From positions 310,001 through 374,000 of the forward strand of contig NZ_JAMSLW010000002.1 in the NCBI RefSeq assembly GCF_024643285.1: DNA of 64,000 nucleotides, given 5' to 3'. The position numbers and the translations under genes are program-made. Shown in pieces: positions 1 through 9,280 of the stretch (its first letter is position 1; each line of letters starts with the position of its first letter). The notes under the pieces are model-generated. The model did not search any database, was not told the DNA's origin, and was given only the letters and a program-made list of their open reading frames with translations. The stretch is from Parapedobacter lycopersici (GTDB lineage: Bacteria > Bacteroidota > Bacteroidia > Sphingobacteriales > Sphingobacteriaceae).

Positions 1-1
1 T

Positions 2-1333
2 TTCCTGGCTAACGCAATGCTTCCTTACTCGGGCCAGTTATTAAATACACAGGTATCATTGGCCGACTATTGGGATATCGGTGCTATACTTTTTATAGGC
101 TGCACCTCGCTTTCGCTTTGTGTGGTAGCGGGTGGATATCCCGGATGGATGCTGGCACATTTCTCACCTGCAAAACTCCTCCGTACCACGCTGTTTGTCC
201 CTCGCGCAGGAGGATTTGCCCTGCGGAAAGTATTGCTGGTGTCTCAATTTATCATCGCACAGTTGTTGATAATCTGTACAATCATAGGCATCCGACAGGT
301 AAACTACCTTTATGATAAAGAATTGGGATTTGATAAAACGGGCATTATAGCCGTCAATATGCCCAACGCTGAACATATTTTCAGGGAACGATTACGGAAT
401 AACCTCTTGCAACATCCAGCAATTAAAGAAGTAACATTCGGTTTAACTACGCCATCAAGTATTCATAACTGGTGGTGGGGACAGGTTAAATACCCAGGCC
501 TGATTCACGGTGAGGAGCAGTTTCGCCAGCAATTCGTCGATACGAATTATTTTAATTTTTTTAATATCGCTTTAATTGCGGGACGTAATTTTAATCAGGC
601 TGACACCACAAGAGCCGTCGCGATGATAAATGAAAAAGCCGCACACGAAATGGGGCATTTAAACGCGTCGGCAGCTATCGGAAACCGCATAGAAATGTGG
701 GGCGACACGTATGAGGTTACCGGGGTTGTCGATAACTACATTTCCCAAAGCCTAAAAGAAGACATTACACCACATATTTATTTTTACAATGGCCGCTTCT
801 TTACAGCCATGATCCGAATAGCTCCGGCAGAGCGCAGTGAGGCAATAGCGGCTATCCGCGAGGAATGGAAGCCGATTTTTCCAAACAACTTTTTTGAATA
901 CCGCTTCCTGGATGATGAGTTAAAAACCTTTTACAGCGGGGAAAACAAGTTTGCTGGCATGCTCTCCTTATTCACGGTAATAAGTGTGATAACCAGCTGT
1001 TTGGGGATATTCGGGTTGGTTTCGTTTATCTGCCGACGCAAAACGAAGGAAATTGGGATCCGTAAAGTGCTTGGCGCGTCAGTAGTTCATATCGTGCGGA
1101 TGCTGGCATCCGATTTTATGAAACTTATTGCTGTAGCTATTCTTATTGCCTCCCCTATTGCGTGGTGGGCTATGAATAAGTGGCTAACTGAATATACTTA
1201 CCGCGTGAATATAGCATGGTGGATTTTCGCTATTGCGGGATTGATAGCAGTTGTTGTTGTGACAATTACTGTAAGCTTCCAAACTATCCGGGCGGCCGTG
1301 GCCAACCCCGTGGACTCGTTGAGGGATGAATGA
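2..1333 (+). CDS. Two-unit FtsX/MacB-type ABC transporter permease, C-terminal part only (cut by window start)
   Basis: The frame is open from base 2, so the ATG at 17 is internal and about 350 N-terminal residues lie outside the window. What remains starts at the end of the first unit (AGGYPGW, equivalent to the AGSYPAF loop of the paralogues). It continues through the fifth TM segment (KVLLVSQFIIAQLLII), the second periplasmic domain and the last three TM segments, and ends NPVDSLRDE. The loop after the sixth TM reads CRRKTKEIGIRKVLGAS, where most paralogues have AEQRTKEIG. By family knowledge this is a mechanotransmission-type permease of the inner membrane, needing a separate ATPase; its substrate is unknown. 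The next permease follows 39 bp downstream, so co-transcription is likely. Confidence 0.9.
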   Translation, partial: FLANAMLPYSGQLLNTQVSLADYWDIGAILFIGCTSLSLCVVAGGYPGWMLAHFSPAKLLRTTLFVPRAGGFALRKVLLVSQFIIAQLLIICTIIGIRQVNYLYDKELGFDKTGIIAVNMPNAEHIFRERLRNNLLQHPAIKEVTFGLTTPSSIHNWWWGQVKYPGLIHGEEQFRQQFVDTNYFNFFNIALIAGRNFNQADTTRAVAMINEKAAHEMGHLNASAAIGNRIEMWGDTYEVTGVVDNYISQSLKEDITPHIYFYNGRFFTAMIRIAPAERSEAIAAIREEWKPIFPNNFFEYRFLDDELKTFYSGENKFAGMLSLFTVISVITSCLGIFGLVSFICRRKTKEIGIRKVLGASVVHIVRMLASDFMKLIAVAILIASPIAWWAMNKWLTEYTYRVNIAWWIFAIAGLIAVVVVTITVSFQTIRAAVANPVDSLRDE

Positions 1334-1372
1334 TGTTGCAATAAGCTATAAAGCGGTATAAAGCATACAACA

Positions 1373-3826
1373 ATGATAAAGAACTATTTAAAAATCGCCT
1401 GGCGGAACCTCGTGAAACACAAGTTGTATTCCGCTATTAAGATCGGGGGCTTTGCCTTTAGCATTGCCGCCTGCGTGTTAATCACTTTATTTATCCGGCA
1501 TGAAATCAGCTATGATCGCTCGTACCCCGATTCGGATCGACTTTACCGCGCGGTCATGTCCATCAACGATGACAAAGGCGATCCGCGAGAAGGCACCTCA
1601 TTTATGGCGCCTTTTGCGCCGACGATGAAAGCTAACTTCCCCGAGATTGAACACGCAGGACGGCTGTTACCCAATCCATTATTTGGCGCAGGGAGTAATC
1701 AGGTGTCCACGGCAGACAATCCGGAAAGCCTGCATGAAGACGGAATTGTATATGCCGACCAGGAATTGCTAAATGCCCTTCAGCTCCCCATGATTCAGGG
1801 CGATCCGCAACATGCCTTGGATGAGCCCAATACAGTGGTATTGACCGCGACTAAGGCAGGTAAATATTTTCCGGATGGAAACCCTGTCGGTAAGGTCATC
1901 TACCTGAACGACAACAAGGAAAAACCGTACACCATTAAGGGTGTGCTGGAAGATATTCCTAGCAATTCACACCTTTATGGTTTTGATTTTTTCCTTTCAC
2001 TGGCCGGAGAACCGTTTTACCCGGGAGAACAGACGAATTGGCTGGCCACCAATTACGTGACATACTTTAAGGTAAAATCCGGAACAGACTTGAATCAACT
2101 GGCAAAAAAAATGGTTTCGAGTGTCATGGATACCTATTATATTCCCGCCCTCCAGGGAGCCGGAATGCAGGTAGCTATAGCCCGGGTAAAATCAGCAAAA
2201 CTCATATTCCAGCCCGTATCGGATATTCATTTGCATTCGCATGAGATTGCGGATTACGATGTAACTACAAGGAACAGTGGCGACATCCGCTTTGTGTGGT
2301 TGTTTGGAGGTGTTGCCGGATTTATTCTGCTGATTGCCTGCGTCAATTTCATTAATTTGTCTACCGCCAAATCAGCCAGCCGTGCCAAGGAAATCGGTTT
2401 GCGGAAAGTAGTCGGGTCGTACCGCAGCGGGCTCATCCGGCAATTCCTGACCGAATCTACATTATATAGCCTGCTTTCCATTGCACTGGGCGTCCTGCTG
2501 GCGTGGCTGTCCTTGCCGCTTTTCAATCAGCTGGCCAACAAACAGCTGGTATTCCCTTGGGACAACCTGTGGCTGGCTCCCATCATTGGGCTATCCGTGA
2601 TCATTATTGGGCTGCTTTCAGGACTTTACCCGGCTTTTTACCTCTCGGGATTTAAGCCGGTGCAGGTGTTGAAAGGTCAATTGAGCCGGGGCGCTAAAAA
2701 TCCACTGCTGCGCAATGGGCTGGTGGTGTTTCAATTCACGACTTCCATCATTCTGATTGTGGGAACACTGATCATTAATAATCAGATGCAGTTTATCCTG
2801 AACAAAAAAATCGGGTTTGACAAAGATCAGGTGATGGTGATTCAAGGCACCCACACGCTCGGTGACCAGCTACAGACGCTGAAAGACGAGCTGGAAAAGC
2901 TTCCGGAAGTACAGCATGTTACGGTGGGCGATTACCTGCCTGTACAGATGGGTGGTGTAAAACGCAACGGCAACCCGATTTGGAATGAAGGGAGAATCAA
3001 TGAGGATGTTGCCGCCCAGGGACAGTTCTGGGAGGTAGATGATGATTATTTGCCGACGCTGGGCATCCAGCTGATTGACGGGCGCAACTTTGACAAAAAT
3101 AGAGCCGCTGATGCCGACGCGGCAATCATTAACCAACGGATGGCCAAATTACTCAACCTGGAAAACCCGGTTGGTAAACGCATCACCAACGGCGGGAAAA
3201 ATATGCTGGTTATCGGTGTGGTGGAGGATTTTAATTTTGAATCCATGCGTGATGAAGTGGGTGGGGTTGTCCTCGCGCTGGGTAATAGTCCCACGATGAT
3301 GGCAGTGAAGTTGAATGGGCAACACATGGCTGAATCAGTTGCGGGTATTTCCGCATTGTGGAAAGAATTTTCACCTAACCAGGCTATCCGGTTTACCTTC
3401 CTCGACGAAAGCTATGCCGCCATGTATGAGGGTGTGCAACGCACGGGAACGATTTTCACATGTTTTGCCGTATTGGCCATTATGATTGCCTGCTTAGGGT
3501 TGTTTGGCCTCGCTGCCTTTACCACCGAGCAGCGTACGAAGGAAATTGGTATCCGCAAGGTGCTCGGTGCATCGGTTACGGGCATCGTACAGCTCCTGTC
3601 AAAAGATTTTATACGACTTGTGTTGTTTGCCTTGGTCATCGCCTCGCCAATTGCCTGGTGGGCGATGAACCAATGGTTGCAGGATTTTGCTTACCGCATT
3701 GAGATCCGGTGGTGGGTATTTGTCCTGGCAGGGTCGGCGGCAGTGCTGATTGCATTGCTGACGGTAAGTTACCAGGCCGTAAGGGCAGCCGTAGCGAATC
3801 CGGTCAAGTCGTTACGCGACGAATGA
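1373..3826 (+). CDS. Two-unit FtsX/MacB-type ABC transporter permease
   Basis: 817 residues, the longest of the set. TM1 lies at about residues 22-42 and the first periplasmic (MacB_PCD-like) domain at 45-300. TM2-4 lie at about 305-425, TM5 at about 445-470, the second periplasmic domain at 475-690, and TM6-8 follow to the NPVKSLRDE end. The coupling loops read KSASRAKEIGLRKVVGS in the first unit and EQRTKEIGIRKVLGAS in the second. Having both FtsX units in one chain means a single protein could form the full permease. Its last 80 residues closely resemble those of the otherwise divergent paralogue at 27642. No ATPase is adjacent. The start is ATG at 1373, matching the MIKNYLKIAWRNL opening shared by the paralogues. 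The gap to the next permease is 80 bp. Confidence 0.93.
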   Translation: MIKNYLKIAWRNLVKHKLYSAIKIGGFAFSIAACVLITLFIRHEISYDRSYPDSDRLYRAVMSINDDKGDPREGTSFMAPFAPTMKANFPEIEHAGRLLPNPLFGAGSNQVSTADNPESLHEDGIVYADQELLNALQLPMIQGDPQHALDEPNTVVLTATKAGKYFPDGNPVGKVIYLNDNKEKPYTIKGVLEDIPSNSHLYGFDFFLSLAGEPFYPGEQTNWLATNYVTYFKVKSGTDLNQLAKKMVSSVMDTYYIPALQGAGMQVAIARVKSAKLIFQPVSDIHLHSHEIADYDVTTRNSGDIRFVWLFGGVAGFILLIACVNFINLSTAKSASRAKEIGLRKVVGSYRSGLIRQFLTESTLYSLLSIALGVLLAWLSLPLFNQLANKQLVFPWDNLWLAPIIGLSVIIIGLLSGLYPAFYLSGFKPVQVLKGQLSRGAKNPLLRNGLVVFQFTTSIILIVGTLIINNQMQFILNKKIGFDKDQVMVIQGTHTLGDQLQTLKDELEKLPEVQHVTVGDYLPVQMGGVKRNGNPIWNEGRINEDVAAQGQFWEVDDDYLPTLGIQLIDGRNFDKNRAADADAAIINQRMAKLLNLENPVGKRITNGGKNMLVIGVVEDFNFESMRDEVGGVVLALGNSPTMMAVKLNGQHMAESVAGISALWKEFSPNQAIRFTFLDESYAAMYEGVQRTGTIFTCFAVLAIMIACLGLFGLAAFTTEQRTKEIGIRKVLGASVTGIVQLLSKDFIRLVLFALVIASPIAWWAMNQWLQDFAYRIEIRWWVFVLAGSAAVLIALLTVSYQAVRAAVANPVKSLRDE

Positions 3827-3869
3827 TCGGGCATTGTTGCAATAATGAGTTACAATAACACACGGGTTG

Positions 3870-3906
3870 CTGACTACTGGTCGTTAACCACCGAACACGA
3901 AATAAA
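3870..3906 (+). repeat. Duplicated leader ahead of permease 3907 (copy 1)
   Basis: This leader shares CTGACYACYGGYC (3870-3882) and AACACGAAATAAA directly before the ATG with the leader of the next permease. The copies differ mainly by a few bases missing from the middle of the second. Confidence 0.7.
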
Positions 3907-6291
3907 ATGATAAAAAACTATTTCAAAATCGCTTGGCGGAACCTGGTGAAAAGCAAAGGATACAGCGCCATTAATATCGGCGGTCTTGCTGTGGGTATGG
4001 CAGTGGCCCTGCTCATTGGCCTTTGGGTACATGATGAGCTGACATTTGATCAGTACCATAAAAATTATGCCCACATTGCGCAGGTGATGCAGCATGCTAA
4101 CTTCAACGGCACTGTGCAGTCACAGACATCCAATCCGGGAGTAATGGGACCCGAGCTGCGCACTAAATACGGGAGTGATTTCAAGTATGTCGTCCAGGCT
4201 TCATGGCCGGGCAGCCATTTGCTTTCCGTCGGCGATAAGCACCTGACTCAAGACGGGATATACTTTGAACCGGACGGTCCGGAAATGCTTACGCTTAACA
4301 TGCTGGAAGGTACACGGGCTGGTTTAACAGATCCGCACTCCATTATGCTTTCCGCCTCCGCAGCCGAATCGATGTTCGGTAAGGAAGACCCGATGAATAA
4401 AACCATTACGCTTGACAGGCATTTTGAAGTAAAGGTTACCGGGGTTTATGAAGACCTGCCGGACAACACATCGTTCCGCAACTTGAAAATTATCATGCCG
4501 TGGGAATTGTGGTATATTCAGAACCCCTGGGGTAAAAACATGAACAATCCCTGGGGAAGCAATTTCAGCCAAACTTTTGTGCAAATCGCGGACCAGGCAA
4601 GTATGGAAGAGGTGTCTGCGAAAATTAAAAACGTCAAACTTGATAATGTCAACGAAGGAGCTAAAAAATACCAATGGGTAGTGTTCCTTCACCCGATGCA
4701 AAAATGGAATCTGTACAGCGAATTCAAGAACGGCGTGAATACCGGCGGAAACATCAGAAATGTCCGGCTGTTCGGCATCATCGGTGTGTTTGTGCTGTTG
4801 CTGGCCTGTATTAATTTCATGAACCTGGCAACTGCCCGGAGTGAAAAACGGGCGAAAGAAGTGGGCATCCGAAAAACGGTAGGCTCCTATCGCAGTCAAT
4901 TAGTATTCCAGTTTTTTGCGGAATCTTACCTAGTTGTATCACTTGCCTTCGTGCTGTCTCTGCTCCTTGCGCTGCTATTTCTACCCTTGTTTAATGATGT
5001 GGCGGGTAAGCATATGGCCATCCCCTGGTTAAGTCCGTTGTTCTGGTCGGCCAACCTGACCTTCATTTTGATTACCGGGTTGCTGGCGGGCAGTTACCCT
5101 GCGCTGTATCTTTCCTCTTTCCAGCCATTGAAAGTGCTGAAAGGAACGTTCCGCGTGGGCAGGTTTGCCACAGCGCCCCGAAAAGTGCTGGTCGTCGTGC
5201 AATTCGCGGTATCTGTCATGCTAATCATTGGGACAGTCATCGTTTACCAACAGATCCAATACGGCAAAGGCCGGCCCGTCGGGTATACCCGGACCGGCTT
5301 ATTAAACCTGAATCTACAGGATGAAATAAAAGATCACTTCGATGTGGTAAGGACAGAGCTGAAAAACGCAGGGGCAATCACGGAAATGGCAGGAAGTTTC
5401 AGTCCCTTAACGAGCGTCTGGAATACCAATGGCGGCTTTGAATGGGAAGGCAAGGACCCGAATTTAGCGGTCGATTTTCCAAACAACTCCGTATCCTATG
5501 ACTTTGGTAAAACCGTGGAGTGGGAAGTTAAGGCCGGTCGGGATTTCTCACGGGATTTTGCTACGGATTCGCTGGCATTCGTCATCAATGAATCGGCCGC
5601 CAAAATTATCGGATTTGATGAGCCCGTGGGAAAAACACTTCGGTGGGACGACGGTGTTTATACCATAATTGGCGTAGTAAAGGACATCCTGCAGGAATCG
5701 CCTTTTTTTCCGGTCCGGCCTACGGTATACCACCTGGGTGCCTCCGGCAACCTGTCAAACCTAGTGGTAAGACTGAACCCTGACCAAAGTACCTCCCAGT
5801 CAATACGCGCAATAGAAAAGATCTGGAAAAAATACACACCCACCGTGCCGTTTGATTACCAATTTGTAGATCAGGAATTCGGAAACAAGTTCATGGCGGA
5901 AGAACGGATCGGGAAGCTTTCTTCTTATTTCGCCGTTCTTGCCATTTTCATTTCCTGCCTGGGATTGTTTGGCATGGCAAGCTTTGTGGCGGAACAACGG
6001 ACCAAAGAAGTTGGCATCCGCAAAGTATTAGGCGCCAGCATTGCGAATCTTTGGGGGTTGCTTTCAAAAGAATTTGTGGTGCTCGTCATTGTGGCCTGCA
6101 TGATCGCTACCCCGATTGCTTATTACTACCTGCATAGTTGGCTTGCAGGTTATGATTACCGGGTCACAATCAGCTGGACCGTATTTGCGGTAGCCGCTGC
6201 TGCTGCGCTGGCTATCACGCTGGTGACAGTAAGTTTCCAGGCGATAAAAGCGGCGGTAGCTAACCCAGTCAAGTCTTTGCGCAACGAATAA
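3907..6291 (+). CDS. Two-unit FtsX/MacB-type ABC transporter permease
   Basis: 794 residues. TM1 lies at about 20-42, TM2-4 at about 287-400, TM5 at about 423-448 and TM6-8 from about 672; the end reads NPVKSLRNE. In its first periplasmic domain (for example ASWPGSHLLS, LPDNTSF) it is clearly closest to the permease at 37432 (ASWPGEHVLS, LPDNTSF), the one with an ATPase beside it. This makes the two a sibling pair 33 kb apart. The 37 bases before its ATG are nearly repeated before the next permease at 6521, so gene and leader were duplicated together. A 191-residue open frame on the opposite strand (4324-4899) is a shadow of this gene. It probably acts in the inner membrane, energised by an ATPase encoded elsewhere; substrate unknown. 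Confidence 0.93.
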   Translation: MIKNYFKIAWRNLVKSKGYSAINIGGLAVGMAVALLIGLWVHDELTFDQYHKNYAHIAQVMQHANFNGTVQSQTSNPGVMGPELRTKYGSDFKYVVQASWPGSHLLSVGDKHLTQDGIYFEPDGPEMLTLNMLEGTRAGLTDPHSIMLSASAAESMFGKEDPMNKTITLDRHFEVKVTGVYEDLPDNTSFRNLKIIMPWELWYIQNPWGKNMNNPWGSNFSQTFVQIADQASMEEVSAKIKNVKLDNVNEGAKKYQWVVFLHPMQKWNLYSEFKNGVNTGGNIRNVRLFGIIGVFVLLLACINFMNLATARSEKRAKEVGIRKTVGSYRSQLVFQFFAESYLVVSLAFVLSLLLALLFLPLFNDVAGKHMAIPWLSPLFWSANLTFILITGLLAGSYPALYLSSFQPLKVLKGTFRVGRFATAPRKVLVVVQFAVSVMLIIGTVIVYQQIQYGKGRPVGYTRTGLLNLNLQDEIKDHFDVVRTELKNAGAITEMAGSFSPLTSVWNTNGGFEWEGKDPNLAVDFPNNSVSYDFGKTVEWEVKAGRDFSRDFATDSLAFVINESAAKIIGFDEPVGKTLRWDDGVYTIIGVVKDILQESPFFPVRPTVYHLGASGNLSNLVVRLNPDQSTSQSIRAIEKIWKKYTPTVPFDYQFVDQEFGNKFMAEERIGKLSSYFAVLAIFISCLGLFGMASFVAEQRTKEVGIRKVLGASIANLWGLLSKEFVVLVIVACMIATPIAYYYLHSWLAGYDYRVTISWTVFAVAAAAALAITLVTVSFQAIKAAVANPVKSLRNE

Positions 6292-6490
6292 GCTGCGCAA
6301 CAGCAAGATCCCGAAGGGTTTGGGGATAAATGCATTGGGGGATGAGTGACCGGAGATACGGGGTCGGCGAACGGTGATCTGTGATCAGTAGTGAAAACAG
6401 GTGATGATTGAATAAGTAGAAACGACGTAGCACCAGGATAATAGCGTAAAAATAGCTGTAATTAACGGTTTGCAATAGCACGGTAGGTTA

Positions 6491-6520
6491 CTGACCACCG
6501 GCCAATGAACACGAAATAAA
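6491..6520 (+). repeat. Duplicated leader ahead of permease 6521 (copy 2)
   Basis: Second copy of the leader described at 3870, with CTGACCACCGGCC at 6491-6503 and AACACGAAATAAA ending at the ATG. It indicates a tandem duplication that included the 5' untranslated region. Confidence 0.7.
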
Positions 6521-8896
6521 ATGATAAAAAACTACCTAAAAACCGCACTTCGGAATCTAAGACGGCATAAGTCGTTCTCGCTACTGAATATTGCCGGGCT
6601 GTCTATTGGCATGGCGGCCAGCATTTTGATACTATTATGGGTACAGCATGAGAAAAGCTACGACCGCTTTCATGCACATGCCGGTCAGCTGTACCGGATC
6701 GCATCGATAGCCAGTGAAGATTTCCAGGCGGCGGTAAATCCAGCAGCCATGCCTGCGGGACTGCAGGCTGAAATCCCATTTATCAAGAATACTGTCCGGC
6801 TCAGCCATCCTTCTACCAATGTCTTTGAATACAACGACAGCAGGTTTGAGGAAAAAAATGGTTTTTATGTGGATTCCACATTTTTTGACGTGTTTTCCTT
6901 TCCGTTAGCCGCAGGCAGTGCCAATACCGTACTTCAGCGACCTGATGCCATCCTGATCACGGAAGATATGGCCAAAAAGTATTTTGGGAACGCCGATCCG
7001 ATTGGCAAAACACTGCGGAAAAATAACAGCGAATGGGTTACGGTAACCGGTGTACTGAAAAACCTGCCTTCCAACTCGCACCTCCAATTTGATTATATTA
7101 TGCCGATGGCCGCAATCGCCCACACGCATAATGACCTAATCAACAATGCGTGGGGTAACTTTAATTTCTATTCCTATCTGCTATTGGATGAAAGTTTCCA
7201 TCCTTCAGCTGCCAATCTGAAACAGTTTGAAGCGCAGATAAATGCCATCTACAAAGCGAATGCAAGCCCGACGAAAATAACCTTCAGGTTACAGCCCATC
7301 ACAGACATCCACCTCCACTCTCACCTTCAGGTAGAATTGCCCGGCAATGGCAATGTCCAGTATGTAAATATTCTCTTCGTGGTTGCCATCTTTATCCTGG
7401 CCATCGCCTGCATCAACTTTATGAACCTGTCTACGGCGCGTTCTGCAAGACGGGCCCGGGAAGTGGGATTGCGAAAGGTGGTGGGCGCAGCACGCTGGCA
7501 GCTGATTACCCAGTTCCTTGGCGAAGCCATTGTGATTGCGTGCTGCTCCCTGCTGATCGCCATCACCCTGGTTTGGCTGACGCTTCCGCTGTTCAATCAA
7601 TTGGCGGGAAAGGAACTGGAAATCAGTTTTGACGGAAAACTATGGTTCCTGCTAATCGGCATTGCGCTGGCGACCGGACTGGTTGCCGGCAGTTATCCGG
7701 CGCTGTTCCTATCCGGATTTCAGCCCATCAAGGTACTGAAAGGGAAGCTCAGGCTCGGCGGAAGCGCTAATTTACTTTTTAGAAATGTACTGGTTGTATT
7801 GCAATTTGTTGTGTCTATTGTATTAATTGTGGGTACCATCGTGGTCTATAATCAACTGGAATATATCAAAAAACGGAATGTCGGATTTGAAAAGTCAAAC
7901 CTGGTATATGTACCAATTAAGGGGGATTTAGCCAGCAAGCCCGATGCCTATCGGAACGAATTAAGCCGACTGTCGCTAACGGCGGATTTTACCATCATTG
8001 ACGATGTGCCTACCAACCTGACGACGGGCATCATGGACGTACAATGGGAAGGCAGGGACCCCGAGTCTTCCATCGTCATCCCCACATTAGATATCGATGA
8101 AAACTTTGTGGATGTTTTCCAGGTGGAGATGGCGGCCGGGCGGGCCTTCTCTCGGGAATTCAGCGGTGATTCAAGCAATTTTATCATTAATGAAAAGCTG
8201 GCAAGCATCATGGGACTGGATGCAGAAACAGCCGTCGGCAAGCCGCTGACTGTTTGGGGCCAGCAGGGCATGATCGTCGGCGTAACGAAGGATTTTAACT
8301 TTAAACCCATCCAGCAGGCGGTTGAGCCGATTATTATGGAATTCAACCGGTGGCCGTGGGACGGCAAAGCAGTCGTACGCACAAAACCAGGTGCTACAGA
8401 GGCCACTATCAAGGCACTGGAAAACATCCATACCAAGCTGGATCCTACATATCCCTTTTCGTATCACTTCCTCGATCAGGACCTGGAGAATCTTTACCGG
8501 GGAGAGCAGCGGCTTGGCAGTCTGTTCAACTTGTTCGCCGGCCTGGCTATCTTTATCTCCTGCCTGGGGTTGTACGGGCTGTCGGCCTTTATCGCTGAAC
8601 AACGGGTTAAGGAAATCGGTATCCGTAAAGTGCTGGGTGCTTCGGTGGGCAGTGTAGTCCAACTGTTGTCGCGGAATTTTGTTGGCCTGGTGATGATTGC
8701 CATCGTTATCGCTATTCCGGTTGCGTGGTACATGATGAATAGCTGGTTAATCAGCTTCGCCTATCGGATAGACATTGGATGGCCGGTATTTCTACTGGCG
8801 GCCACGATCGCCGTAGCGATCGCTCTGCTAACGGTAAGCTACGAATCGATCAAAGCGGCGGTAGCGAATCCGGTTGAGTCTTTACGCGACGAATAA
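6521..8896 (+). CDS. Two-unit FtsX/MacB-type ABC transporter permease
   Basis: 791 residues with the standard layout: TM1 at about 20-42, TM2-4 at about 280-400, TM5 at about 422-445, TM6-8 from about 665, ending NPVESLRDE. Coupling loops read RSARRAREVGLRKVVGA and EQRVKEIGIRKVLGAS. Its first periplasmic domain has the DSTFFDVFSFPLAAG block typical of MacB_PCD domains. A 229-bp gap separates it from the previous permease, long enough for its own promoter. I found no convincing copy there of the 30-bp operator seen upstream of five other permeases. The last 30 coding bases and the bases just after the stop resemble those of 17263 and 39831, a sign of recent duplication or gene conversion. Confidence 0.93.
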   Translation: MIKNYLKTALRNLRRHKSFSLLNIAGLSIGMAASILILLWVQHEKSYDRFHAHAGQLYRIASIASEDFQAAVNPAAMPAGLQAEIPFIKNTVRLSHPSTNVFEYNDSRFEEKNGFYVDSTFFDVFSFPLAAGSANTVLQRPDAILITEDMAKKYFGNADPIGKTLRKNNSEWVTVTGVLKNLPSNSHLQFDYIMPMAAIAHTHNDLINNAWGNFNFYSYLLLDESFHPSAANLKQFEAQINAIYKANASPTKITFRLQPITDIHLHSHLQVELPGNGNVQYVNILFVVAIFILAIACINFMNLSTARSARRAREVGLRKVVGAARWQLITQFLGEAIVIACCSLLIAITLVWLTLPLFNQLAGKELEISFDGKLWFLLIGIALATGLVAGSYPALFLSGFQPIKVLKGKLRLGGSANLLFRNVLVVLQFVVSIVLIVGTIVVYNQLEYIKKRNVGFEKSNLVYVPIKGDLASKPDAYRNELSRLSLTADFTIIDDVPTNLTTGIMDVQWEGRDPESSIVIPTLDIDENFVDVFQVEMAAGRAFSREFSGDSSNFIINEKLASIMGLDAETAVGKPLTVWGQQGMIVGVTKDFNFKPIQQAVEPIIMEFNRWPWDGKAVVRTKPGATEATIKALENIHTKLDPTYPFSYHFLDQDLENLYRGEQRLGSLFNLFAGLAIFISCLGLYGLSAFIAEQRVKEIGIRKVLGASVGSVVQLLSRNFVGLVMIAIVIAIPVAWYMMNSWLISFAYRIDIGWPVFLLAATIAVAIALLTVSYESIKAAVANPVESLRDE

Positions 8897-9280
8897 ATTA
8901 TGCAATAGCAAGGTCCTGTTTCCGGGACCGATTCGTTGGGGAAGGCTGTTGAACAGCTTTCCCTCTTCGATTGACATCCCTTTTTATCGGCTTTCCCAGC
9001 TGCTTGTCGACCCTAAACGTATCTTATCGATTCACAAACCACGACCCTGGGGGAATGGCTTTCTTTGTGAAAAAAATCGAAATGATGTGTCATCAAATTA
9101 TGCAAACCTCAACCTACGGGGAAACGGTTGAGCTACCCGCCCTGGCAGGTACTGAGCAGGCTGAAGTACCACCCCCATGCCCCTGTATCCACACAGGTCA
9201 GTGTCTACGTTCTCCGGCATACATACTGGATATGCCGGTTCTGGAAGCCCATATTCTTTTACTACTTGGAATTGACTGAT
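8897..9280. other. 384-bp gap between permease 6521 and the HExxH protein gene
   Basis: It holds the possible terminator at 8939-8963. Beyond that I see nothing I can support: open frames run through it on the + strand, but they have no recognisable protein character and no strong start. The promoter of the gene at 9281 must lie here but has no clear TAnnTTTG box. Confidence 0.5.
8939..8963 (+). terminator. Possible terminator hairpin after permease 6521
   Basis: The arms GGGAAGGCTGT and ACAGCTTTCCC can pair over 11 positions including one G-U, with a short loop. Only a weak pyrimidine stretch follows, so termination is possible but not certain. A smaller hairpin (GGTCC/GGACC) lies just before it. 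Confidence 0.45.

Noticed and set aside
4324-4899. 191-residue open frame on the - strand inside permease 3907
   Set aside because: It is antisense to a clear permease gene and has no family features.
6380-6420. Possible sixth copy of the permease operator upstream of 6521 (CGAAC then CTGTG)
   Set aside because: The half-sites are out of register by one base, and the third half-site and the TTGG at 81 bp are missing.
9128-9280. Extension of the HExxH protein frame to a TTG at 9128
   Set aside because: The ATG at 9281 opens a good signal peptide, which the extension would bury.
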